NCBI RefSeq assembly: GCF_003014735.1
Contig: NZ_PYAX01000001.1
Coordinates: 248,001 to 312,000 of the forward strand
Origin: Saccharothrix carnea
GTDB taxonomy: Bacteria > Actinomycetota > Actinomycetes > Mycobacteriales > Pseudonocardiaceae
Direction of reading: 5' to 3'
DNA: 64,000 nt
The first letter of the stretch is position 1. The number at the start of each line of letters is the position of its first letter. Shown in pieces: positions 56,966 through 64,000 of the stretch. The notes under the pieces are model-generated. The model was not told where the DNA came from, did not search any database, and saw only the letters and a list, made by a program, of their open reading frames with translations. Both the position numbers and the translations under genes were made by a program.

Positions 56966-57907
56966 TCAGGCGTCACTCGGATCCGTGAGGCGGTCACGGG
57001 TCGTAGCGACATCGCGGTGCATCTGCTCCAGCAGCGACTCGACGCTGTCGAACTTCTCCATGTCCCGCAGCCGGTCCACGAAGTCGAGCGCCACGCGCTG
57101 GCCGTAGAAGTCCTCGTCCACGTCGAGCACGAACGCCTCGACCCGTCGTTCCCGGCCGGAGAACGTGGGATTGGTGCCCACGCTCACGGCGGCCTTGAGG
57201 CGGCGGCCCGAGCCGTGCACGAACCAGCACGCGTACACGCCGTCCGCGGGCACGGCGGCGAACCGCGTGGTGGACAGGTTGGCCGTGGGGAAGCCGAGTT
57301 CCTTGCCCCGGCCGTCGCCGCGCACCACGATGCCCTCCAGCCGGTGCGGCCGGCCCAGCGCGTGCGCCGCGGCGGCCACGTCGCCGGCGTCGATGCACGC
57401 CCGGATGTAGGTCGACGAGTACGTCACACCGTCGTCGGTCACCAGATCCGCCCCCTCGGTCACGAAACCGAACCGCTTGCCCAACGCGCGCAGCAGGTCC
57501 ACGTTGCCCGCCGCCTTGTGGCCGAACGTGAAGTTCTCCCCCACCACCACGGCCGCCACGTGCAGCCGGTCCACCAGCACCTCGTGCGCGAACTCGTCGG
57601 CCGGGGTGCGCGCCACCTCGGCGGTGAACGGGATCACGCAGAACACGTCCACGCCCATGCCCTCGACCAGTTCGGCACGCCGGCGCAGGCTGGTCAGCTG
57701 GGCCGGGTGGCTGCCCGGCCGGACCACCTCGGACGGGTGCGGGTCGAAGGTGATCAGGACGCTGGGCACGCCCTTGTCCGCGGCCAGCCCGACCGCCCGG
57801 TTGATCAGCGCCTGGTGCCCGCGGTGCACCCCGTCGAACACGCCGATGGTCACGACGCAGCGACCCCAGCCGCCCGGCAGGTGGTCGAGCCCTCTCCAGC
57901 GTTGCAC
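56966..57907 (-). CDS. ribF: Bifunctional riboflavin kinase/FAD synthetase
   Basis: 313 residues. The FAD synthetase part has TIGVFDGVHRGHQALINRAV and LITFDPHPSEV near the N-terminus. The riboflavin kinase part follows from about residue 185 (GRGKELGFPTANLSTTRFAAVPADGVYACWF). It converts riboflavin to FMN and FAD. Near pnp, rpsO and truB as in mycobacteria. Confidence 0.96.
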   Translation of the reverse strand: MQRWRGLDHLPGGWGRCVVTIGVFDGVHRGHQALINRAVGLAADKGVPSVLITFDPHPSEVVRPGSHPAQLTSLRRRAELVEGMGVDVFCVIPFTAEVARTPADEFAHEVLVDRLHVAAVVVGENFTFGHKAAGNVDLLRALGKRFGFVTEGADLVTDDGVTYSSTYIRACIDAGDVAAAAHALGRPHRLEGIVVRGDGRGKELGFPTANLSTTRFAAVPADGVYACWFVHGSGRRLKAAVSVGTNPTFSGRERRVEAFVLDVDEDFYGQRVALDFVDRLRDMEKFDSVESLLEQMHRDVATTRDRLTDPSDA

Positions 57908-57954
57908 GCGGGCAAGCCTAGGGGGTCGACCGCGGCGGGCCGGCCGAGGTGGGC

Positions 57955-58368
57955 TCAGTCGTGGCGGATGTCGCGGCCTGCTTGGTGGACCGTGCCGCCG
58001 TCACGCGCGATGGCGGTCTGGTTGACCGTGGTCGGCGAGTTGACGGTCACCGAGCCGAGCGTGCCCGCCTGCACCACGGCGCCGTGCACGGTGCCGCTGA
58101 TGCTGTTGGTCACGGTCGTCGGCGCCTGCGGTTCCGGCTCGGCCGGGACGTCGGCTCGCGACTGGGGCGGCGCGTCGACCCGCGGTGCGGACGGTGCCGA
58201 CTGCAGGCGCAGGGCGATGACCACGCCCAGCGCGGTGAGCAACGCGACCGCCACCCAGGTCCACGGGTTCGCGCGCCCGTCGGTGGCCAGGTTGATCGCC
58301 ACCCCGGTGGCCGAAGTCACCACACCGGCAGCGGCCGGCCACACCCATCTCCTCGCCATGGCCTCCAC
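57955..58368 (-). CDS. Membrane protein with HGAVVQAG-type C-terminal tail
   Basis: 137 residues. Two membrane helices (about 9-27 and 33-52) precede a Pro/Ala linker. The C-terminal ~55 residues are short beta-like repeats (TVTNSISGTVHGAVVQAGTL, GSVTVNSPTTVNQTAIARDG, GTVHQAGRDIR). This resembles the XISGxVxGxVVQAG tails seen on actinomycete signalling and defence-linked proteins. Ligand or partner unknown. Start GTG 58368 (or ATG 58359) lies nine bases after the truB stop. Confidence 0.7.
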   Translation of the reverse strand: MEAMARRWVWPAAAGVVTSATGVAINLATDGRANPWTWVAVALLTALGVVIALRLQSAPSAPRVDAPPQSRADVPAEPEPQAPTTVTNSISGTVHGAVVQAGTLGSVTVNSPTTVNQTAIARDGGTVHQAGRDIRHD

Positions 58369-58376
58369 GGTAAGCC

Positions 58377-59276
58377 CTAGGCCGTGGGCGCGAGTACCAC
58401 CAACGGCTTCGCGATCGGGCCCTCGTCCTTCGCCAGCGCGACCACGTGGCCGTCCGGCCCGAAGACGCCGTACGTGCCGTCCAGCCCGCCGGCGGCCAGG
58501 CGTTGGCCGTGCGACAGGGCGACCGCCTCGCGGGGTGCGATCTCGCGGCGCGGGAACGCGGTCGACACGGCGGCGTCCAGGTCCAGGGACAGGCCCGGCG
58601 CGCTCTCCAGCTGCTCCAAGGTCTTGGCCACGCGCAGGTCGAACGGGCCCACGCGGGTGCGGCGCAGGGCCGCCAGGTGGCCGCCGACGCCGAGGTCCGC
58701 GCCGAGGTCACGGGCCAGCGCGCGCACGTACGTGCCGGACGAGCACTCCACCATGACGTCGAGCTCGGTGGCGCCGTCCTCGCGGCGGATCGACAGCACG
58801 TCGAACCGGTGCACGGTGACCGGCCGCGCCGGGATCTCCACCGCCTCGCCCGCGCGGACCCGCGCGTAGGCCCGCTTGCCGTCGATCTTCACCGCGCTGA
58901 CCGCGCTCGGCACCTGCTCGATCGCGCCGGTCAGCTTCGCCACCCCGGCCCGGATGGCGTCCTCGTCCACTTCGGACGCGTCGGCCGTGGACAGCACCTC
59001 GCCCTCCGCGTCGTCGGTCGTGGTGGCCGCGCCGAGGCGGATGGTCGACAGGTACGCCTTGCTGTCCAGCGCCAGGTGGCCGAGCAGCTTGGTGGCGCGC
59101 TCGATGCCGAGCACGAGCACGCCGGTCGCCATCGGGTCGAGCGTGCCCGCGTGCCCGACCTTGCGGGTGCCGAGGATGCGGCGGACCTTGGCCACCACGT
59201 CGTGCGAGGTCATGCCATCGGGTTTGTCGATCACGACGAGGCCGGGCGGGACAGGAGGACGAGAAGTTGCGGACAC
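58377..59276 (-). CDS. truB: tRNA pseudouridine-55 synthase TruB
   Basis: 299 residues. Catalytic Asp in VGHAGTLDPMATGVLVLGIE (about residues 37-56), preceded by VIDKPDGMTSHDVV. KRAYARVRAGEAVEIPARPV and a PUA-like C-terminus complete the family pattern. It makes pseudouridine at position 55 in the T-loop of tRNA. Confidence 0.96.
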   Translation of the reverse strand: MSATSRPPVPPGLVVIDKPDGMTSHDVVAKVRRILGTRKVGHAGTLDPMATGVLVLGIERATKLLGHLALDSKAYLSTIRLGAATTTDDAEGEVLSTADASEVDEDAIRAGVAKLTGAIEQVPSAVSAVKIDGKRAYARVRAGEAVEIPARPVTVHRFDVLSIRREDGATELDVMVECSSGTYVRALARDLGADLGVGGHLAALRRTRVGPFDLRVAKTLEQLESAPGLSLDLDAAVSTAFPRREIAPREAVALSHGQRLAAGGLDGTYGVFGPDGHVVALAKDEGPIAKPLVVLAPTA

Positions 59277-59349
59277 GGTCGAGGATCCTAGTGCCGCGAC
59301 CGGCAGCCTTCGCCCCGTGTTCCGGCGGTCAGACGGGTGGTTCGGGGTG

Positions 59350-59394
59350 CCGGCCCCACGTCCTCATCCTGGTTGGCTGTGGGCGTGGGGCCGG
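59350..59394 (-). terminator. Hairpin terminator after the MFS gene
   Basis: CCGGCCCCACG (59350-59360) pairs with CGTGGGGCCGG (59384-59394), 11 bp with a 23-nt loop, about 60 bp after the MFS stop on the minus strand. Confidence 0.7.
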
Positions 59395-59452
59395 TGCCGC
59401 GAGGCGCCTTGCCGAGTGTCGGAAGACGCGGTGGAGGTTGCCGGTCGCGGTA

Positions 59453-60775
59453 CTAGGCCTCGACCAGCACATCCCACCGACGACGGCGCAACTGCACGGG
59501 CACGGCCTCGCCGCGGTCCTCGGCGGCGAACACCGCGGCACGCGCACGACGCCACCACACCACTGTGCGCCACACTCCCACCAGCAGCACCGCCACCACG
59601 GACAGGAACGCGATCCGGTAGGCCTGCGGCGCGGGCAGCGCGGGCTCGACCACGTCCAGCAGCACGCCGACGACCAGGGCGGTGAACGTGACCGCGGCGA
59701 ACCCGCCGACGTTGGCCACGCCGGTCGCCGTGCTCACCCGGTGCAGCGGGTTGTAGTCGCGCACCAGCGCGAACGCCACGCCGGACGCGGGATTGCCCAG
59801 CGCCAGCACGGCGAACAGCACGTACAGCGCGGGCGTCGGCAGCACACCGCCCGGCCAGCCCAGCAGCACCGCCCAGCACAGCACGGCCACGGCCAGGTAG
59901 GAGCCGACGATCGGCATCCGCCACTCCGGCCGGTTGCCGATCACCGTGCCCATCACCGGCCCGGTCACGATCGCCACCAGCACCAGCGTGCTCAGCACCG
60001 CCGAGGCGGACGGCCGGGACAGGCCCTGCGCCTCCACCAGGTACGGGAAACCCCACAGCAGGCCGAGCACCGCGGGCGTGGACATCGACGTGAAGTGCAC
60101 CCAGAACCCCAGGCGCGTGCTCGGCTCGCGCCACGCGTCCCGCACCTTCGCGCCCACCGCGCGCAACGGCACCGGTTCGACCACCGGCTGCGGCACGCCG
60201 TCCGGCACCTCGCGGATCCGCCACGCGACCACCGCCGAGTACGCCGCCGTGGCCAGGCCCGCGGCCAGGAACGTCACCGTCCAGCCCGCGTTGTCCAGCA
60301 GCAACGTCAACGGCACGGTCGCGACCAGGTTGCCCGCACCGCCGAGCGCCGCGGACAGCGTCATCACCAGCGTGAACCGGCGGGGCGGGAAGTGCGCGGC
60401 GGCCAACCGCAGCACGCTGACCCACGTCATGGCGTCACCGACGCCGAGCACCGCGCGGGCGGCCAGGCCGAGCGGGTAGGAGTCGGCGATCGCGAACAGG
60501 ACCTGGCCGACACCCATGAGCAGGGCGGCGGCGGTCAGCACGCGGCGCGGGCCGAAGCGGTCCACCAGCAGGCCGGTGGGGATCTGCATCAGCGCGTAGA
60601 GCCCGATCTGCAGCACGGTGAACGTGCCGAGCGCGGCGGGGCCCACGGCGAAGCGGTCGCCCGCCTCCAGGCTGGCCACGCCGAGCGAGGTCCGGTGGAA
60701 CAGGGCGGCGATGTAGACGAGGACGGCGGTTGACCAGATCAGCCACGCTTGCTTCGTGGCACGATCGACCGGCAA
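59453..60775 (-). CDS. MFS transporter
   Basis: 440 residues, twelve membrane helices in the MFS pattern. The loop 2-3 motif is seen as GLLVDRFGPRRVLTAAAL (about residues 68-85). Resembles NarK/sugar-phosphate-type exporters; the substrate is not evident. The start is TTG 60775, with AGGAG five bases upstream, a rare start codon here. Confidence 0.92.
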   Translation of the reverse strand: MPVDRATKQAWLIWSTAVLVYIAALFHRTSLGVASLEAGDRFAVGPAALGTFTVLQIGLYALMQIPTGLLVDRFGPRRVLTAAALLMGVGQVLFAIADSYPLGLAARAVLGVGDAMTWVSVLRLAAAHFPPRRFTLVMTLSAALGGAGNLVATVPLTLLLDNAGWTVTFLAAGLATAAYSAVVAWRIREVPDGVPQPVVEPVPLRAVGAKVRDAWREPSTRLGFWVHFTSMSTPAVLGLLWGFPYLVEAQGLSRPSASAVLSTLVLVAIVTGPVMGTVIGNRPEWRMPIVGSYLAVAVLCWAVLLGWPGGVLPTPALYVLFAVLALGNPASGVAFALVRDYNPLHRVSTATGVANVGGFAAVTFTALVVGVLLDVVEPALPAPQAYRIAFLSVVAVLLVGVWRTVVWWRRARAAVFAAEDRGEAVPVQLRRRRWDVLVEA

Positions 60776-60875
60776 GGCGTCTCCTAGGCTCGCGTGCGGC
60801 GGCAGTCCCAGTATCGAGAAACACTTGCCTGTTGTTAACGATTCCTGAGGGTGCCGCGCACCACATCACGCCTGG

Positions 60876-62174
60876 TCACACCGCGCCTACCCGCGCCCAC
60901 TCCCCCGACCGGGTCCGCGCGAGCACCAGCACCAGCCGCAGCACCATGAACGCCGACAGGCCGGTCCAGATCCCGGTCAGCCCCCAGCCGAACGCGTAGG
61001 ACGCCCACACCAGCGGCAGGAACCCGAGCGCCGCCGAGGCGAGCGTCGCCGTGCGCAGGAACTTCGCGTCGCCCGCGCCGAGCAGCACGCCGTCCAGCGC
61101 GAACACCACGCCCGCGATCGGCTGCAGGCCGACGAAGAACCACCAGGCGTGCGGTATCTCGTCCAGCACGGCCCGGTCGCTGGTGAACACCATCGGCAGC
61201 GGACCGGACAGCGCCGCGAACAGCACCCCGAGCAGCACGCCGAACCACAGCCCGTAGCCGGTCACCTGCCAGGCGAACCGGCGGGCCTGCTCACGGCGTG
61301 CCGCGCCCAGCGCCGCGCCCACGATCGACTGCGCGGCGATCGCCAACGAGTCCAGCACGAGCGCGAGGAACGTCCACAGCTGCAGCACCACCTGGTGCGC
61401 GCCCACCGCGCCGACCGACGTGCGGGCCGCCACGGAGGCGGCGGACAGGAAGCACGCCTGGAACGCGAGGCTGCGCAGCACCAGGTCGCGGCCGAGGCCC
61501 AGCTGGGCCCGCATCCGGTGCCGGTCGGGCCGCAGGCTCACCCGTTCCGAGCGCAACGCCTTGAAGAACAACCCGGCCGACAGCGCCTGTGCGACCACGT
61601 TCGCTATCGCCGAGCCTTCGAGACCCCAGTGCGCGCCGTGCACCAGGACCGGGCACAGCACGGCCGAGATGCCGTTGCCGATCAGCACGTACCGCAGCGG
61701 TCGGCGGGTGTCCTGCACGCCGCGCATCCAGCCGTTGCCCGCCATGGTGACCAGCACGAACGGCGCGCCGAACAACGCGATCCGCAGCCAGGAGACGGCG
61801 TTGTCGGCGACCTCGCCCCCACCGGCCAGCAGCCGTGCGGCGGGATCGGCCAGCAACTGCCCGAGCACGATCACCAGGGCGCCGACTGCCAGCGCGAGCC
61901 ACGTCGCCTGCACGCCCTCCTCGACCGCTTCCGCCCGCCGTCCGGCGCCGAACAGCCGCGCCGTGCGTGCCGTGGTGCCGTAGGAGAGGAACGTCAGCTG
62001 CGTCGCGACCTGCGTGAACAGCACGCCGCCCAGCGCCAGCCCGGCCAGCGGCAGCGCACCGAGATGCCCCACGACCGCCGTGTCCACCAGCACGTACAGC
62101 GGCTCGGCCGCCAACACCACCAGCGCGGGCGCGGCCAACCCGACCACCCGCCGCGCCGGAACCCGCTCCTCCAC
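60876..62174 (-). CDS. MATE-family efflux transporter (DinF-like)
   Basis: 432 residues with twelve membrane helices in two MATE repeats (LAAPALVVLAAEPLYVLVDTAVVGHLG; FLSYGTTARTARLFGAGRRAEAVEEG). DinF-type members export drugs or protect against oxidative stress using Na+ or H+ gradients. GTG 62174 has GAGGGG upstream. Just upstream of its start are two 20-bp direct repeats. Confidence 0.93.
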   Translation of the reverse strand: MEERVPARRVVGLAAPALVVLAAEPLYVLVDTAVVGHLGALPLAGLALGGVLFTQVATQLTFLSYGTTARTARLFGAGRRAEAVEEGVQATWLALAVGALVIVLGQLLADPAARLLAGGGEVADNAVSWLRIALFGAPFVLVTMAGNGWMRGVQDTRRPLRYVLIGNGISAVLCPVLVHGAHWGLEGSAIANVVAQALSAGLFFKALRSERVSLRPDRHRMRAQLGLGRDLVLRSLAFQACFLSAASVAARTSVGAVGAHQVVLQLWTFLALVLDSLAIAAQSIVGAALGAARREQARRFAWQVTGYGLWFGVLLGVLFAALSGPLPMVFTSDRAVLDEIPHAWWFFVGLQPIAGVVFALDGVLLGAGDAKFLRTATLASAALGFLPLVWASYAFGWGLTGIWTGLSAFMVLRLVLVLARTRSGEWARVGAV

Positions 62175-62212
62175 CCGATCCCCTCAATGCCCGACACACC
62201 CGCCCCGAACGC

Positions 62213-62254
62213 GCGTGTCCTACCTTCAGAACAGGCGTGTCCTACGTTCGGAAC
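62213..62254. repeat. Two 20-bp direct repeats, 22-bp period
   Basis: GCGTGTCCTACCTTCAGAAC (62213-62232) and GCGTGTCCTACGTTCGGAAC (62235-62254) share 18 of 20 bases with a 2-bp gap. The period is two DNA turns. They lie between the DHH gene and the MATE gene on the promoter side of MATE. Confidence 0.65.
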
Positions 62255-62267
62255 CCGAATTCAACGC

Positions 62268-63308
62268 TCAGGACGACGCGGCCACGGTTTCCAAGGCCGC
62301 ACGCAGGTTCGCCAGCACCTCGTCGGCCTCGCCGGTGGCGGTGAAGCCCGCGGCCAGCCGGTGGCCACCTCCGCCGAGCAGCTGCGCCACTTCGCGCACG
62401 TCCACCTCGCGCACCGCGCGCAACGACACCGACCACGACGACGGCCGCAGCTCCTTCAGCACCGCCGCCACCTCGGCCTCGGCCGTGGTGCGCACCAGGT
62501 CGACCACGCTCTCCACCTCCTCGGGCCGCAGCCCGGAGGCGTCCTCCAGCGTCACGACGGCGTGCACGAACCCCCGCCCGCCCGCGGCGTCACGCTCCAG
62601 CCGCGCCCGGCTCAGCACCTTCGCCAACATCCCGAGATACCCGAACGGGTGAGAGTCCATCAACGGTCGGGCCACGGCCTCGGCGTCCACCCCGGCGGCG
62701 AGCAGCCGGGCCGCCACCTGGTGCGTGGTCGCCGACGCGTGCCGGAACGACCGCGTGTCCGTCACCAGCCCCGCGTACACGCAGCGGGCCACCGGCTCGT
62801 CCAGCTCCACGCCCAACTCGTCCAGCAGCCGCAGCACGACCAGCGCGGTCGCCTCGGCACGGTCGTCCACCACGTTCACGTGCCCGAACCCCGGGTTCGA
62901 CACGTGGTGGTCCAACACCACCACCACACCGGCGGTGGACACCCGATCAGCCAACGGACCGAGCCGACCGATACTGCCCGTGTCCAACGCGACCAGCACC
63001 GGCGGCGCGGCGGGCACGTCCGAAGCGGGCACCAGCAGCCCGGCCACGTCCAAGCCCCGCAGCGTCTCCGGCACCTCGTCCGGTGCCCCGAACGACACCC
63101 GCACCACCACACCTCGGCGGTGCAGGGCCAACCCCAGCGCCAACGCACTGCCCAACGCGTCCGCGTCGGGGTTCACGTGCGCCAGCAGCGTCACGTCGGT
63201 GGCCGCGGACAGGACGCGAGCGGCCTCGGCGAGGCCCGCGCTCAGGTCGTCGGACGGGCGGGCGACGTCGGACGCGCCCGGGTCGTTCACGCTCGGATCG
63301 TTGTGCAC
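62268..63308 (-). CDS. DHH/DHHA1 phosphoesterase (NrnA-like nanoRNase/pAp phosphatase)
   Basis: 346 residues. DHH motifs: HVNPDADALGSALALG (about residues 43-58), the GSIGRLG stretch, and VVLDHHVSNPGFG (DHH). The DHHA1 C-terminal GGGGHRLAAGF binds substrate. Enzymes of this type degrade oligoribonucleotides and pAp. It is adjacent to rbfA as in many bacteria. Its TAGCGT -10 box overlaps the rbfA stop codon, and no Shine-Dalgarno is present. Confidence 0.93.
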   Translation of the reverse strand: MHNDPSVNDPGASDVARPSDDLSAGLAEAARVLSAATDVTLLAHVNPDADALGSALALGLALHRRGVVVRVSFGAPDEVPETLRGLDVAGLLVPASDVPAAPPVLVALDTGSIGRLGPLADRVSTAGVVVVLDHHVSNPGFGHVNVVDDRAEATALVVLRLLDELGVELDEPVARCVYAGLVTDTRSFRHASATTHQVAARLLAAGVDAEAVARPLMDSHPFGYLGMLAKVLSRARLERDAAGGRGFVHAVVTLEDASGLRPEEVESVVDLVRTTAEAEVAAVLKELRPSSWSVSLRAVREVDVREVAQLLGGGGHRLAAGFTATGEADEVLANLRAALETVAASS

Positions 63309-63315
63309 GACGAGA

Positions 63316-63321
63316 ACGCTA
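63316..63321 (-). promoter_or_regulatory. -10 box overlapping the rbfA stop codon
   Basis: On the minus strand TAGCGT ends seven bases before the GTG at 63308 and contains the rbfA TAG stop. Confidence 0.6.
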
Positions 63322-63768
63322 GTCGGCGTCCTCGGCGTCGCGCGCAGGCTTGTACGGGTCGGGTTCGCCCGCGGGCTCCGCGCCGTGCGCGATCCGCGCC
63401 ACCTCGGCGTCCAGCTCCCGCGCCTTGGCCAGCAGCTCGTCCATCCGACGCGCCTCGTCGGGCACGGTGTCGGTGATGAACGTCAACGTCGGCGTGAACC
63501 GGACACCGGTCTGCTGGCCGACCATCGTGCGCAGCACGCCCTTGGCGCTCTCCAACGCCGCCGCGGCACCCGCGAGGTCGGGTTCGGAGTCCAGCTTCTC
63601 GCCGAGCACCGTGTAGTAGATCGTCGCGTCGTGCAGGTCGCCGGTCACCCTGGTGTCCGTGATGGTGACGCGGGCCAGCCTCGGGTCCTTCACCTCGTGC
63701 TCCAGCGCGGAAGCCACGATCTGCGAGATCCGCTTGGCCAGCTTGCGAGCCCGTGCCTGGTCGGCCAC
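63319..63768 (-). CDS. rbfA: 30S ribosome-binding factor A
   Basis: 149 residues of the KH-like RbfA family ([59 protein letters not shown]). It assists late 30S maturation. The DUF503 gene lies upstream on the same strand and the DHH gene downstream, the conserved order near infB/rbfA/truB in actinobacteria. Confidence 0.96.
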   Translation of the reverse strand: MADQARARKLAKRISQIVASALEHEVKDPRLARVTITDTRVTGDLHDATIYYTVLGEKLDSEPDLAGAAAALESAKGVLRTMVGQQTGVRFTPTLTFITDTVPDEARRMDELLAKARELDAEVARIAHGAEPAGEPDPYKPARDAEDAD

Positions 63769-63818
63769 GGCGCTCCCCTCCTGTCGTTGCGATGTGCCGC
63801 CACCAGGGGCGGCGTCTG

Positions 63819-64000
63819 CTAGTCGTCTTCCGGCCCGACCAGCCTGTGGCGGGCGGAGAGAAGTTCCAGTTCGGGCCGTCCGGCCACCAGCCGCTCGCAG
63901 GCGGCCATCACGTCCCTCACATGCTCGGCGTCGGCGGCGACGGCCGCCACTCCGATCAGGGCGCGGCGGTGCAGGTCCAGGTGACCCGCCTCGGCTACCG
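63819..64000 (-). CDS. DUF503 domain-containing protein, N-terminus cut by window edge
   Basis: About 60 codons of the C-terminus are present, reading [20 protein letters not shown] then [20 protein letters not shown] and ending in an acidic tail. This matches DUF503 (YlxP-like), commonly encoded between infB and rbfA. The rest lies beyond the window. Confidence 0.85.
   Translation of the reverse strand, partial: VAEAGHLDLHRRALIGVAAVAADAEHVRDVMAACERLVAGRPELELLSARHRLVGPEDD

Noticed and set aside
61149..63476. A 775-codon open frame on the plus strand
   Set aside because: Antisense to the MATE, DHH and rbfA genes; no domain and His/Arg-rich composition.

Overview
The window is chromosomal DNA of a very GC-rich actinomycete. 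Third codon positions are almost always G or C, GTG starts are very common, many genes look leaderless, and mycothiol-era actinobacterial families are present (TIGR03085, PspM, ClgR, MraZ with Actinobacteria-type termini). Gene content and order fit the Pseudonocardiales (Saccharothrix, Actinosynnema or Lentzea-like). This placement is an inference from gene families, not a database match. I see no prophage, insertion sequence, CRISPR array, rRNA or tRNA. Almost everything is core genome, with a few decayed or accessory patches.

Layout. 1-3.4 kb: the end of the division/cell wall cluster on the minus strand (mraZ, rsmH, ftsL-like gene, ftsI, the last running off the window), with MraZ boxes upstream of mraZ. 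3.7-8.6 kb: divergent MoxR ATPase / DUF58 / transglutaminase operon. 8.9-14 kb: DUF3040 protein, a 1.2-kb apparently non-coding G-rich interval, an AbiEi-like protein, a small membrane protein, a Crp/Fnr regulator and DNA polymerase IV. 14-16.5 kb: a divergent amidohydrolase / glutamine-synthetase-like pair resembling a split FluG. 16.5-22.7 kb: two tandem paralogous sigma factors, a methyltransferase, a ParA-like ATPase, an Fpg/Nei glycosylase, pyrD and a uracil permease.

22.9-43 kb follows an order well known from mycobacteria: pspM, pspA, clgR, CinA-type protein, pgsA, rimO, argA, ftsK, RNase J, dapA, protein kinase and thyX. Several inserts interrupt it: a decayed RloA/RloB-like ATPase locus, a MerR cluster, a secreted phospholipase A2, a GH12 glucanase and an alkyltransferase (Ogt) remnant. 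pspA and clgR each carry a GGAAC-N18-GTT promoter of the SigE/SigH/SigR class. clgR also carries a near-perfect ClgR box.

42.5-50.4 kb is more accessory: a ribbon-helix-helix regulator plus DUF4097 protein behind an array of TGATGTCA-like sites, a TetR regulator, an aldo/keto reductase, a YcaQ-like DNA glycosylase, a DMT transporter, an acetyltransferase, small membrane proteins and a membrane-anchored cellulose-binding domain. 50.4-64 kb returns to core functions: dapB, M16 protease, pnp, rpsO, thpR, ribF, truB, MFS and MATE transporters, a DHH phosphoesterase, rbfA and a DUF503 protein running off the right edge.

No wholly new system is proven here. The strongest leads are (i) the paired ECF-type promoters controlling the envelope-stress genes clgR and pspA, (ii) three cases where the TAG stop codon of one gene is also the start of the -10 box of the next, leaderless gene, (iii) the RHH/DUF4097 operator array, and (iv) a small membrane protein with an HGAVVQAG-type tail beside truB.
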